DNA of 64,000 nucleotides from Persicaria tinctoria (GCA_037127255.1 JBANSL010000004.1:16003967-16067966), one strand, 5' to 3'; shown: positions 47,201 through 58,556, numbered from the stretch's first letter. Notes: generated by a model not told the origin, from the letters alone. Program-made: numbers and translations.

Positions 47201-48730
47201 ATTTACAAATATAATACCTTAGGTGTAGTGCAGTGTATATATGTCAGCAGTATTAAAGTTTTGCATAAGTGTTACGGGTTTTAGTAGCATACCTACTTTT
47301 TTTTATGTTGATCACTTTTAAATTCTTTTTATTTTGGTTTTAAAGAGCAGTAACTTTATTAGATTAGGTCTAAATTCGCACCTTTGGCAATAATTATTAT
47401 TTTTAAGGTAAGATGTGAGCAGAGTAATAGATTGTTACAAAATTTCAATTCATTATTGGAGAGAAAGCAAGGATTTCATGTCCATAATCATTAAAATCTA
47501 TCAGCACAACATCTCAGTGCATTGTAGCACTAATATTCACAAATCTAATATCTTATATGTTGTGCATTCTTTATTTGTCAGCAGCATAAATTTTTTATTT
47601 AGTTATACAGGTTTTCGTAGCATATCTGTGGTTTATTTCTGATTTATCTCTTTTAAATTTTTTTTGAAGATTGGTTTCCAAGAGAAATAACTTTATTATT
47701 TTGAATCTAAATTCGTGCTTTTGGCACAAATTCTGTTTTTTAAGCCAAATGTCAGCAGTGTGACAGATTGTTATATTACTTCAATTCATGACAAGAGATA
47801 CACACCATCTCAGTGCATTTTAACATTAAAATTCACATATCTAATACCTTGGATGTGGTGGAGTCGTTATATATATCACATGTCAGCATAGTAGCATATT
47901 GTTATATTAATTCAATCCATTTAAAGGTGGGAAAGGAAACTTTTGATGTGTATCATCATTACAATCTTTTAGGACATTACCTTGCATTTAAGCATTAAAA
48001 ATCAGGAACTTAATATGTTAGATTTAGCTAAGTCTCTATATGTCACCAGCATCAACTTATGCATATAATAATCTTAATTTTGCATATCTGTCATATGGGT
48101 TGCATATTAGTAAAATGTAGTTGCATATCATAATTTTACACTTGTACAAAATTAAGCCTCCTATTTTGTATTTGTCGTTACTCGTGATAAATTTTAGGAA
48201 AGCAATTAAGAATTAGGTTTGGTTTGATTGTGTTTTCCGTTTCTTTCAGTTGGATATTAATAATGCCAAATACGCATGTTGCCAATTTAGCATCACGTAA
48301 TGAAGTTTAAATGTTAATTGGTAATATATAATCTTAGAAATGTATATACGTTATAAATAAGTAAAAAAAAATGTTAGAAGTGGTTGTTTTGTTTCTTATT
48401 CATTGTTGCAAACATCTAGCAGTAGTTGATGTAGTTGTAAAGCTTGTAAATGCTGACATCTTCAATGTTGACATCTTCAATGCTGACATCTTTTGAAAAC
48501 TTTAGAAATTCATTAAAATCTTCAATGTTGTTGTAGCTTCTGAATTTCACTTGCATCTTGCTTCTGCTTATTTTGGGTCTCTTTTAAGAGCTGTTGTAGC
48601 TTCTGAATTTCATCTTCTGTTGTTGTATCTGTTGTCACTTAAATGTTGACATTTGACTTCAATATTGACATTTAGCTTCAATGTTGACATTTAGCCTAAA
48701 TGTTGACATTTAGCCGTTGATGGGCAAAAA
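44225..48730. repeat. TGCTGACATC-rich repeat region with three copies of one segment
   Basis: TGCTGACATCTTC and TGTTGACATCTTC occur dozens of times. A roughly 120-bp segment (AGTAGTTGTTGTAGTTGTGA ... GACATCTTTTGAAAACTTTAG) appears at about 44265-44385, 46065-46170 and 48415-48520. No gene is seen. The pattern implies repeated segmental duplication inside the element. Confidence 0.8.
46301..48160. repeat. About 490-bp direct duplication with two diverged units between
   Basis: 46301-46792 and 47666-48155 are nearly identical (TTGGTTTCCAAGAGAAATAA ... TTACACTTGTACAAAATTA). Diverged relatives lie at about 46985-47300 and 47335-47640. Each begins with an ATTCGTGC-TTTGGCAC-like hairpin and a TGTCAGCAGTGT-like phrase, the core also found in the 333-bp array. 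Confidence 0.85.
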
Positions 48731-48739
48731 CTTTATATT

Positions 48740-49488
48740 TTACTATTTCTTTTCACATTATTTGCTTAAAATTAAGAGGGAATAACAATCTTGCTGACAT
48801 CCGGTGTCAGCAGTTTCAATTTGTATAACAAATTGTTATATTTGCATAACAGATAGTTATATGTGCATATCATGAAGTTAAATCTGCATAACAGTAACTT
48901 ATATTTGCACAACATAAACTTCTTAATTTTCACTTTTTTTTAATTAACTTCCTCTTTTTTCTTTTTTCTTTTTTTGGTTATATGAGAACATAGCAAAGGT
49001 TTTGTGATCTGTTTTGGTAGTTATGCTATATTTATCCCATTCTCCCTTATGAAGTATGGATTTTCTTACTAGTTATGCTATGTTTTATATTGATTTGATA
49101 TTTATTGTTCACATGTTATTGCTCTTGCTAAAAGTTACTCATATACTGTAGAATTTGTTAACTATGCTGATTTGAAAATAGATAAACAGAAAGAAGAGAT
49201 ACATGTGCTGACATGATCTCTTTTTGTGCAATTCAAGTTCATGTGTATGTTTTTTCTCTATATTTCTATTTGTGTGCTGACATGGTCTTTTTTTGTGCAA
49301 TTCAAGTTGATGTATAAGTTCTTTTTTATTTCTAATTTTGTGCTAAAATGACCTCTTTTTGTGCAAATGTGTATACAAATGTGTACTGTTTATTAGGAGT
49401 TCCTACTCTTTTTTTTCTCCTTTTTTGGTTGTGGCGTGAACATAACTCTTACTTGTTTGTTTGAATGTTATCTTATAATATAATTAAA
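48740..49488. other. AT-rich part of the giant MULE
   Basis: No gene. It contains GTGCTGACATG and TTTTTGTGCAATTCAAGTT phrases repeated near 49206 and 49272. Confidence 0.45.
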
Positions 49489-49558
49489 AGCCTTTTAGCT
49501 CAATGGTATAGTGATGTGCTTATGCACAAATATGTGGGTTCGAATCCCGCATAGGCTA
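49489..49558 (+). tRNA. tRNA-like sequence, probably a pseudogene
   Basis: AGCCTTT at the start can pair with ATAGGCT at the end. A-box-like TAGCTCAATGG and a perfect B box GGTTCGAATCC are present, and the T arm folds (GTGGG/CCCGC). The anticodon arm is irregular: TGTG...CACA closes a six-base, not seven-base, loop, so no anticodon can be assigned with confidence. Most likely a decayed tRNA or tRNA-derived SINE head. Confidence 0.5.
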
Positions 49559-49619
49559 AAATTTATAATAATTCTAGTAATTTACAAAATTTTCTAATAA
49601 TTGTTCAATAATAAGATAT

Positions 49620-49985
49620 ATTAGTGTAATTTTCTAGTTGCATATTATACGTTTACATTTGCATATCATACTTTCACATTTGCATATCATCAATTTATAT
49701 TTGCATATTTTAATCTTATATTTGCATATCATCAATTTATAACTGCATATCATACTTTTACATTTGCACACCATCAATTTATATTTGCATAGTATAATCA
49801 TACATTTTCACAACATCAATTTGTATTTTCCCAACTTATTTTTATTTCCCCAACTTATTTTTATATTTTCATATCATCAAGTTATAATTGCATATCATCA
49901 ACTTATATTTGCATATCATCAATTTATATTTGCATATCATCAACTTATATTTGCATATCGTCAATTTATATTTGCATATCATACT
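49620..49985. repeat. TTTGCATATCATCAATTTATA tandem-like repeats
   Basis: About fifteen imperfect copies of a roughly 20-bp unit built on TTGCATATCATCAATTTATA. Some copies read TTTTCATATCATCAAG. Confidence 0.9.
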
Positions 49986-52530
49986 TAACTACATCAAATG
50001 TCATCACTATAACAGATTTTTACATTAATTCAATTCATTCTAAAATCAAAAATCAGATTTTGGTTGTGCATAATCATTACAAGCTAGTAACACAATATCT
50101 CACTGCATTTTAATATTAGAAGTCATTCAACCAACACATTATACCGACCTCAACAATCACTTTTCAACAACACCAGATTTTTGCATAAGTAATAATTAGT
50201 AGTAGCACAACTATTCTTTCTTTTAGACTTATCACTACTAATTTATTTTTAGTTTCAATAGAAAGAGTAGTAACTTCATAAATTTCACTTCATTATATCA
50301 AACGTCAGCAGTGTAACAGATTTTTACAGTAATTCAATTGGTTTTGACATCAAAATCAGATTTTGGTTGTGCATAATCATTACAAGCTAGTAACATAATA
50401 TCTCACTACATGTTAGCATTAGAAGCCATTCAACCAACACATTAGACCGATCTCAACTATCACTTGTCAACAACACCAGATTTTTGCATAAGTATTAATT
50501 AATAGTAGCACAACTATTCTTTCTTTCAGACTTATCAGTTCTAATTTATTTCTAGTTTCAATACAAAAAGTAGTAACTTCATAAATTTCAACCTAAATTT
50601 GTGCCGAAGGCACAAATTTTACTTCATTATATCAAACGTCAGCAGTGTAACAGATTTTCACAGTAATTCAATTCGTTCTGGCATCAAAATCAGATTTTGA
50701 TTGTGCATAATCATTACAAGCTACTAACACAACATCTCACTGCATTTTACATTATAAGCCATTCAACAAACACATTAGACCGAGCTCAACTATCACTTGT
50801 CAACAGCAGCAGATTTTTGCATAAGTATTAATTAGTAGTAGCACAACTATTATTTCTTTTAGACTAATCACTACTAATTTATATTTAGTTTCAATACAAA
50901 GAGTAGTAACTTCATAAATTTCAATCTAAATTTGTGCCGAAGGCACAAATTTTACTTCATTATATCAAACGTCAGCACCGTAACAGATTTTTATAGTAAT
51001 TTAATTAATTCTAAAATCAAAATCAGATTTTAGTTGTGCATAATCATTACAAGCTACTAACACTACATCTCACTGCATTTTACATTAGAAGCCATTCAAC
51101 CAACACCTTATATTGAGCTCAACTAATACTTGTCAGCAGCATCCGAGGTTTGCATATGTACTAAATAATAGTAGCACAACTGGTATTTCTTTTATACTGA
51201 TCACTATTAATTTCTCTTTAGTTTCAATACAAAGAGTAGTAACTTTATAAATTTCAATCTAAATTTGTGCCGAAGGCACAAATTTTACTTCATTACATCA
51301 AATGTCAACACTATAACAGATTTTTACATTAATTCAATTCATTATAAAATCAAAAATCAGATTTTGGTGGTGCATAATCATTACAAGCTAGTAACACAAT
51401 ATCTCACTGCATTTTAGCACTAGAAGCGATTCAACCAACACATTAGACCGAGCTCAACTATCACTTGTCAACAACACCAGATTTTTGCATAAGTATTAAT
51501 TAGTAGTAGCACAACTATTCTTTCTTTCAGACTTATCACTTTTAATTTGTTTTTAGTTTCAATACAAAGAGTAGTAACTTCATAAATTTAAACCTAAATT
51601 TGTGCCGAAGGCACAAATTTTACTTCATTATATTATAAGTCAGCAGTGTAACAGATTTTTACAGTAATTCAATTCGTTCTGACATCAAAATCAGATTTTG
51701 GTTGTGCATAATCATTACAAGCTACTAACACAACATCTCACTGCATTTTACATTAGAAGACATTCAACCAACACCTTATATTGAGCTCAAATAGTACTTG
51801 TCAGCAGCATCCGAGGTTTGCATATGTACTACATAATAGTAGCACAACTGGTATTTATTTTATACTGATCAATATTAATTTCTTCTTAGTTTCAATACAA
51901 AGAGTAGTAACTTCATAAATTTCAATCTAAATTTGTGCCAAAGGCACAAATTTTACTTCATTATATCAAACGTCAGCAGTGTAACAAATTTTTATAGTAA
52001 TTCAATTCATTATGAAATCAAAATCAGATTTTGGTTGTGCATAATCATTACAAGCTACTAACACAAAATCTCACTGCTTTTTACATTAGAAGCCATTCAA
52101 CCAACACCTTATATTGAGCTCAACTAATACTTGTCAGCAGCATCCGAGGTTTGCATATGTACTACATAATTGTAGCACAACTGGTATTTCTTTTATACTG
52201 GTCACTATTAATTTATTTTTAATTTCAATACAAAGAGTAGTAACTTCATAAATTTTAATCTAAATTTGTGCCGAAGGCACAAATTTTACTTTATTATATC
52301 AAACGTCAGTAGTGTAATAGATTTTTACAGTAATTCAATTCATTCTGACATCAAAATTAGATTTTGGTTGTGCATAATCATTACAAGCTACTAACACAAC
52401 ATCTCACTGCATTTTACATTAGAAGCCATTCAACCAACACCTTAGATTGAACTCAACTAATATTTGTCAGCAGCATCTGAGGTTTGCATAGGTACTACAA
52501 AATAGTAGCACAATTGTTCTTTCTTTTATA
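49985..52530. repeat. 333-bp tandem repeat array with palindromes
   Basis: About seven to eight units. The hairpin AAATTTGTGCC-GAA-GGCACAAATTT starts at 50595, 50928, 51261, 51596, 51929 and 52262, so the spacing is 333-335 bp; the earliest units lack it. Each unit has AAACGTCAGCAGTGTAACAG, TTGTGCATAATCATTACAAG and TCTCACTGCATTTTA. The same palindrome stands at the left tip of the element (about 41042-41068). Confidence 0.93.
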
Positions 52531-52542
52531 CTGATTAGTATT

Positions 52543-52930
52543 AATGGCAGCAATGTCAGCATCTCCGATGTCGGCGTCAGCCGACATCAGTGTCAGCGCT
52601 GACACGGAAAATGTTAGTGGTGTTCGCAATGTTAATGGTGACAGTGTCAGCAGTGTCAACAATATTAGTGCTTACACGAAAAAAAGAAGCGTTGGCACAA
52701 AAAAAAAAAGCATATTCGACGTCGGCGTCAGCCGACATCTCTGATGTCAGCGTCAGCAGCGTCAACATCTCCGGTGTCAGCGTCAGCCGACATTAACGTA
52801 AAAGCTAATACGGAAAATGTTGGTGGTGTTCGCAATGTTAGTGGTGACAGTGTCAGCAGTGCCAGCAATGTCAACAATGTCAGTTTCAACAGTGTCAGAA
52901 ATATTGGTGTTAGCAACATCGGGTTTGACA
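52543..52930. repeat. GTCAGC-rich tandem repeat (two ~200-bp units)
   Basis: Units beginning near 52555 and 52755 share CATCTCCG(A/G)TGTC, GTCAGCCGACAT, GGAAAATGTT and GTGGTGTTCGCAATGTTA. The 6-mer GTCAGC recurs throughout. All frames translate to Ser/Val/Asn-rich low complexity, so the open frames here are repeat artefacts. Confidence 0.85.
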
Positions 52931-53340
52931 TTAATGCAATTTTAAAGCCTCTTATGTCAATAAATGGTAGAGCGATGTGTTTATGTGAAAATAAGATATA
53001 TTAATGCAATTTTAAAATACATATGGATTTGCATATTCTTCTCATAAGGTTTTTTAAGCTTGCATAATATAGTATTATATTTGCATATCATAATATTCTA
53101 TTTGCATAACATCGGGTTATAGTTGCATATCTGAAAGTGCTGACATGATTTTTTTTTATAAAAAAAAAACAAAACAAAAATCCGAAAGACTTGGTCAACG
53201 TTGACCGGACGTTGACCGGTCAATGGTCCAGCGAGGGGGGCAGAGGGGGGCAAGGGGGATGGACACTTTTGTAATATATTCAAACATGTGGATACTCCTT
53301 TAATTTAGGTAATTTTTTTGGATATTTTTTTAAACGTCCC

Positions 53341-53571
53341 AAAGTTTTTTCCTATCTGGAAGAATGCTCAAACAAATCAATCACACATTTATCACACTAT
53401 TACCAAAAACTGAAAATCCCACTACAACTGGCCACTACATGCCCATCAGTCTCTGTTCAACAATCTATAAAGTAATATCGAAGATCTTAACGGAGAGACT
53501 GAAGAATGTTTTGGGGAAATTAATCAATCCATTACAGGGTGCTTTTGTCTCTGACAGATCCATCCAAGACA
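53341..53571 (+). pseudogene. LINE reverse transcriptase fragment
   Basis: Third LINE piece. After the second AAAGTTTTT copy the frame reads SGRMLKQINHTFITLLPK, PISLCSTIYKVISKILTERL and LQGAFVSDRSIQDT, the N-terminal part of an L1 reverse transcriptase. It stops where CACTAGTACAAAAG begins. The catalytic F/YADD region is not in the window. Confidence 0.9.
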
Positions 53572-55324
53572 CACTAGTACAAAAGTCTTACTTAATACCG
53601 GAAATTTAAGGTCGGTTGTTTTTAAGTGGTAATATTTAACTTCTCGCATACCGGTTATCTAAAATAACCGGTATTAACTCCATTTTAATCAAATTAAGAC
53701 CGGTTTTTAAAATAAATTGCCGGTTTTAAAAATACCCGCGTATATTATTACCGGTTATATAGGATAACCGGTAATAAAATATTATTTTCTGGACAAAAAA
53801 AAACTTATAACATCCCTATTCCCTGATCGGATCTATCTCGAACCTTTTGAAGCCCTCGAGCGATTGAAGCCGCCAGCGAGCGACTTACACTCCAACTCCT
53901 CCTCGCCGGCGACTCACTCCGCCTCTTCCTCGCCAGCGACTCCCTGCATCTCTTGACCTCCTCCTCGTCGGCGTCTCTCTCCCTTTGTCTCTTCACCGGC
54001 CTCCCGACCCCCTCATCAACTTGGTGTTTGGTTCTCATGTGCGCGAATCCCTCGGCATCTCCCTCGCGGTCTCGCCTGAGTTGTTGTTGTCGAAGCTCCC
54101 TCCTCCGTCCATCGATTTCGCCGTCGATGTCTCTCCTGCTTAGCCTCTGGTAAGTTTCTTTGTCATTCCATTCACCTTCCGATTTTGCTTCTCCAATGCC
54201 AATTTTAGGATTTTTGACATATTTTGCAATTTTTTGTTGGGAATAGATTTCATATGCCATTTTATGTTGATTGAAGAAGATTATGGAGTATGGAGTTATT
54301 CTCAATTTGTCTCCAATTTGTTTTTAATTTTCTAGGGTTTTAATTTCATTGAGAAGGGCGGAATTCCAGCTATTATGTGTTATTTGGCACTTGTACTTCT
54401 GATTTCATTGAGAAGGGCGAAAATATATTTGCTTTGTATATTTACTCTGCTAGATATTCTACTTCCATGGATTTTCTCCAATTTAGTGTTTTGCAAATTA
54501 TAATTCATTGCCTAAAATAATTTCCATATATTGGATTTGTTTCTTATAGTTTCTGTCTATACCTTGTTCAATGGAAAGACCATGTATGCATTTTTATCCA
54601 AATATGCAAATATAATCATTGTGATTGTCCATGCTGGCTTACTGGTGTACTTCTTGTTTGTAGGCGTCTGAAAAATCAAAATACAATCTCCAATTAGGAA
54701 TATTTGTCATTTTTGTTTTTATAAGCTCTGTATTCCAAATTTGTAAGTAGTGATCAATAAAGGAGGTTTGCACTTATGCTTTTCGCCAACTATTTTAAAC
54801 TGAAAGTAGTTATATTTAATCATTTGATGGTTGCTATTTATTGTGTTACATGTTATCTTTTACAGAATGATGAGTTCGGAGTATGTTTCGACTTAATCTT
54901 TGCAGAGAGTTTTTTAATCAACCTTTGTAGGAAGACGTATTATCAACGACATTTCTCAAAGAAGTACATGTATCCTACTTTGGATACAAAGCTCACGCTT
55001 GAACGTCAGATTGTGGTCTGTTTCCTTGCATAGTGGCTAGATTTTCTAAGTTTTATTTATCCACATATTCTGCAATTTGAAGATGCAATATATGGCTGTA
55101 AAAACATGCTTGCAAACTTTTGATTCCAATACAGGAAGCTAGATGCATGACAAAATCCTGAAAACTTAGGGTTCCTACCCCAGTGCTATTTTCCGTGGAT
55201 TCTGTCATGCACACCCTAACATCCGAATTCCTTGAGGGATCATTTGTGAAGGATATTCTATTGATATTCTATTGGTACTCATAAATGGTAAAAACTGCAT
55301 GAATGTTCGATAATGTAAAAACAA
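53572..55324 (+). mobile_element. Left part of a second CACTA element, cut by the Sirevirus
   Basis: Starts CACTAGTACAAAAG, a classic CACTA terminus, inside the LINE (the preceding ACA should be the 3-bp duplication). Subterminal ACCGGT/ATAACCGGTA units (about 53600-53780) are in both orientations, as expected. The right end is not in the window; a Sirevirus has entered at 55325. 53820-54150 is GC/CT-rich and ends CTCTG|GTAAGTTT, a strong donor site, so it looks like a captured 5' exon. Confidence 0.8.
53820..54155 (+). pseudogene. Captured exon-like DNA in the second CACTA
   Basis: GC-rich, CTC/TCG-rich stretch typical of a plant first exon, with a GTAAGT donor at about 54150. A second exon-like piece lies at about 54931-55010 (KKYMYPTLDTKLTLERQ after TTTGTAG). 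I recognise no protein family with confidence. Confidence 0.4.
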
Positions 55325-56311
55325 TGTAATAAGAAATACTCTAGAAGGGGGGTTGAATAGAGTATGCTCGTTTTTCGCAGAAAGTCTCAAGACTTTTGAA
55401 GCTTGAATCAAAACTCTTGAGATTAAACCTGAATCACAAAGTTAGACAATCGAACCAAGTGCGGAAATAAGGTAAAGCAAATAAATAAAGGACACGAGTA
55501 ATTGTTTACGAGGTTCAGCACAACTGGCCTACGTCCCCGCCTAGGGTTCTTCCACAACCCTAGGATTCAAAGGCTTTATTGAATGCTTAGCTTAGGATCC
55601 TAATAGCTCACCGAGAAGCCTCTCTCCTATACAATTGCAATCTAGTCAACTCACGTTCCCTTGGAGTCCTAGACCAATCTAGAAGAGCCCCACCTCTCTC
55701 AGCTATCTAGTACAATCCTCTAACTCTCGCAAATCAATAGCCTAGTGCAACTTCCTGAGTTATAAACTCTCGAGTAACACTTGTAATAAATATATCCTAT
55801 AAGCTCACAGTGACTCTCAAAGGCTTTGAAATAAACAACAAACTATTTGAGCGCTTTGCAGAGAGACACTTGGAAGACAGATCGCTTGAATGAATTGAAG
55901 CTCGTGTGTAGCACTTGTCTTTCTGTCTTCTCCTTCCTTTCCTTTATATAATAGCATGAAGATAGCATGGAGCGTGAGGATCTTCATAGCCAGATCTCCA
56001 ACGGCTCTTTCCAATCAGGTTTTGATCTTGGATCTTCTATTTAAGGATACTTCGAAGCCATGATCTATTTTGAACCGATCTTCTCAACAAGTAAAAGGAA
56101 GGATGTAATCTTGATTTATACTTCCTGAAATGGTTAGTCCAACGAATATATATAATATAAAGGAAGTATATAATAAGATAAAATAATATACGAATAATAA
56201 GTTAGGTTTTGTATTTCATCAACTGTTAACGCTCCAAGGCCTTTGACACAAAAATCCTGTCAAAGCCTTTGGAACATCTTTTCCGATTTTCATCAAGGGA
56301 GGGAGTTATCA
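55325..56311 (-). repeat. 3' LTR of the Sirevirus
   Basis: On the minus strand it starts TGATAACTCCCTCCC (56311) and ends CTATTCAACCCCCCTTCTAG ... TTATTACA (55325). TATATAAA at 55943-55950 (minus) is a likely TATA box. About 987 bp. Confidence 0.85.
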
Positions 56312-56324
56312 ATCTCCCCTTTGA
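56312..56324 (-). promoter_or_regulatory. Polypurine tract of the Sirevirus
   Basis: Minus-strand AAAGGGGAGAT directly before the LTR start TGATAAC. Confidence 0.85.
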
Positions 56325-56484
56325 TGAAAGACAAAACCTGTGCATCCCTGCAGCTTAGTCAAACAGATATATCATAAGCAAGATCAGACTAAGTACCTGC
56401 AAGGGTTAGACAAATGTTGGATCAAATAATTTTTAACGTAACAAAACATCCAACCGAAAACCAGAAATTAAAAAGCAAGGTCTT

Positions 56485-58382
56485 TGATAAGGCATGTTTC
56501 CAATAGGCATTATAGGTCAGTTTAGGTGCATTTCATTGTTATATAATCATGTTTTAGTGTTAATTAGATTAGCATTCATTTTGTGGAAAAGTTCGGAATC
56601 TACGCTATTTCGATGGTTTTATGTAGATTCGTAGATCCGAGGCAAAGAACACAAGGAACGGAGCTAAGTAAGGCTAAGGCGAGACTTGGGAGAGCTTAAG
56701 GAAGAAGTCCCGAAGAGAATGGAACAACCCAAGGAGCAACGGAGAACGAAATCGAGGTCTAAGAGCGAAAACGAGGGCGAGTCGCGAAAGCTGTCTGCCC
56801 GGCGAGCTGAACTTGTAACGCACTTTCCGGAGGCCTCGGATGTCCGATGGACTAATATGAGCATGCGTTGGAAAGCTCTTTGGAAGATCTACATGATGGT
56901 GTTCTGTTGGATTTTCGCTGACAGCGAATGTCTTTCCGCTACAGCGGATCAAGTCAGCAACATCGTGCGGGAAGGTGTCCTGAGCAGAACTCGCTGCCAG
57001 CGAATGGGATCTCGCTGCCAGCGGATGGGATCTCGCTGCCAGTGTGTGGAGTCATCCGGAGCATGTCCAGGAGCCGGCACGTCTCGCTGCCAGCGAATGG
57101 AGTTCGCTGCCAGCGAGTCGAGTCAGCCCGGCCGACCAGGCAGCATTCGCTGCCAGCGACTGGACTCGCTGCAGCGAGCCACTCGCTGTCGCGGAAAAAG
57201 TCGCTGCCAGCGAGAATCACCAGGGCGACGGAGACTCGGCAACTCGCTCCAGCGGAAAGACGGGCTCGCGGCAGCGGGAGGAGCAGCTCGCGGCAGCGGG
57301 AGGAGCAGCTCGCGGAAGCGGAAGGAAGGATCCGAGGAAGCTTGAAAATATTCTAAGGCATGGACATTCGCTACCAGCGAGTGTGGTAGCGAGTGTGGTA
57401 GCGAAAATCCAACAGGAGCTTGATTGAGGCCATTCGCTGCCAGCGGAAATTTTCGCTGCCAGCGGAATCCGACGCTGAGTGAAATTAGGAAAGTTCTATC
57501 TTTTATCTAGTTTGTTTAGGAAGCTTTTATCTTTTATCTATCTTTTACCTTATTTATGGAAGACATTAGGCTTATAAATAGGATGTTCTAGGGTTAGTTT
57601 TCTAATTAATTCCAAGTAGAGAAATCACCATTAAAGAGAAGAAAGTTTAGGTAAGCCATGTTTGGCTAATTTTGTAGTTTCCGCCTACACTCTCGAGACT
57701 TGGTTGGTGGTTTGTGAGTTTCTAATTCAAGTTATTTTTCCTCTTTAATTCTTTCAACTTCTTTGTGCGATATTGATTATGTTATTGATGTTATCTTGAC
57801 TCGCGACCTTGATAATATTGATTTCATGCTAGGATTTAATACTTTCGTATTTGTGTTATTTCCGTAGTAGCACACATAAGATTGTGGATTCCGTGTTTGA
57901 AGCATGATTATGTAGGGAGTTGACATATATCTTAAACATTGATTTACCGTGTTTAATTGGTGTTATTTATATGCTCAAGTTCTTGGGACTATTTGCTATC
58001 TCTTTGTTAAATCTTGACCGTGTTAAGGTTGCATTGAGGTGTAAGGGATTAATTGGACTCGTAGGACTTTTAATCTATATAAACCAAGACGAGAGGAATT
58101 CGTAGGAAAAGATAATAACTTGAAAAGGATTCGATGATCAATAAAACCAACCAAAGTCGAGAACGTAGGTGGAAACGCTTTTCTTCCATCATTTATTTGC
58201 TTTTGTCAATATTATCTTCTTTTATTTTCATTCATAAAAATCGTTTCTTTTTATATTGATAAATACACAATATTTAGAAATACTTGATTCTCTTGGGTTC
58301 GACCCCTTACTTGCATACTATACTAGTTTGTTCGTTTGGGATTTATTTTTGGCGAGGTAAATCAACGACTTTCCCTCCTTCA
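56485..58382 (+). repeat. Solo LTR, Ty3 type (copy C), nested in the Sirevirus
   Basis: Runs from TGATAAGGCATGTTTCC to CTTTCCCTCCTTCA with a perfect duplication GTCTT (56480-56484, 58383-58387). No internal region. Plus-strand TATA box TATAAATA at 57573-57580; GGGTTCGACCCCTTACTTGC near the end is common in plant Ty3 LTRs. 56915-57470 is an array of TCGCTGCCAGCGA-like units, which creates spurious Ser/Leu/Pro/Arg-rich frames (56686-57427). Confidence 0.92.
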
Positions 58383-58387
58383 GTCTT

Positions 58388-58556
58388 CCAAGACCTTTAA
58401 TCAGAGGTTTTCAAGGTCTAACGATCATCTCCCCCTTTTTGTCTTTCAACAAAGGGCAGAGGTAAAACAGTCACCAAAAGTTTTGAAAATGTTTCCAAAA
58501 ACCAGCAAAGTAATAAGTTTCAGGGTGGGATAGGGTGGGTTAAGGTTTAGGCTTGG
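58388..58556 (-). other. Sirevirus spacer with an extra polypurine-like tract
   Basis: Between the env-position ORF and the solo LTR. Minus-strand AAAAAGGGGGAGATGATCG (about 58426-58443) resembles the true tract at 56312-56324, the duplicated-tract feature of Sireviruses. Confidence 0.65.

Larger units (their letters stand above)
41037..53340. mobile_element. Giant non-autonomous MULE-like element (12.3 kb, one nested LTR)
   Basis: It interrupts the LINE reverse transcriptase region exactly between two copies of AAAGTTTTT (41028-41036 and 53341-53349), a 9-bp duplication typical of Mutator elements. The ends are imperfect inverted repeats: on the left GAGAAAATTTGTGCC ... AGGAGTATCC ... AGTGTCCATC; on the right the inverse of GATGGACACT ... 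GGATACTCCT ... AACGTCCC. No transposase is seen. Contents: GC-rich exon-like DNA (41190-41490), solo LTR B (41500-43567), an HHO/NIGT1 gene fragment (43639-43760), TGCTGACATC-rich repeats (44.2-48.7 kb), a tRNA-like sequence (49489), TGCATATCAT repeats (49.6-50.0 kb), a 333-bp tandem array (49985-52530) and GTCAGC repeats (52543-52930). Without the LTR it would be about 10.2 kb. Confidence 0.82.

Noticed and set aside
50595..52286. Evenly spaced palindromes that look like a CRISPR array
   Set aside because: This is plant nuclear DNA; the spacing is about 333 bp and the intervening sequences are near-identical, so it is a tandem satellite-like array.
52544..53004. Plus- and minus-strand frames rich in Ser/Val/Asn or Thr/Leu
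   Set aside because: They are products of the GTCAGC repeat periodicity.
56686..57427. Three overlapping plus-strand frames rich in Ser, Leu, Pro, Arg
   Set aside because: They are produced by the TCGCTGCCAGCGA repeat array inside a solo LTR; three frames stay open at once.
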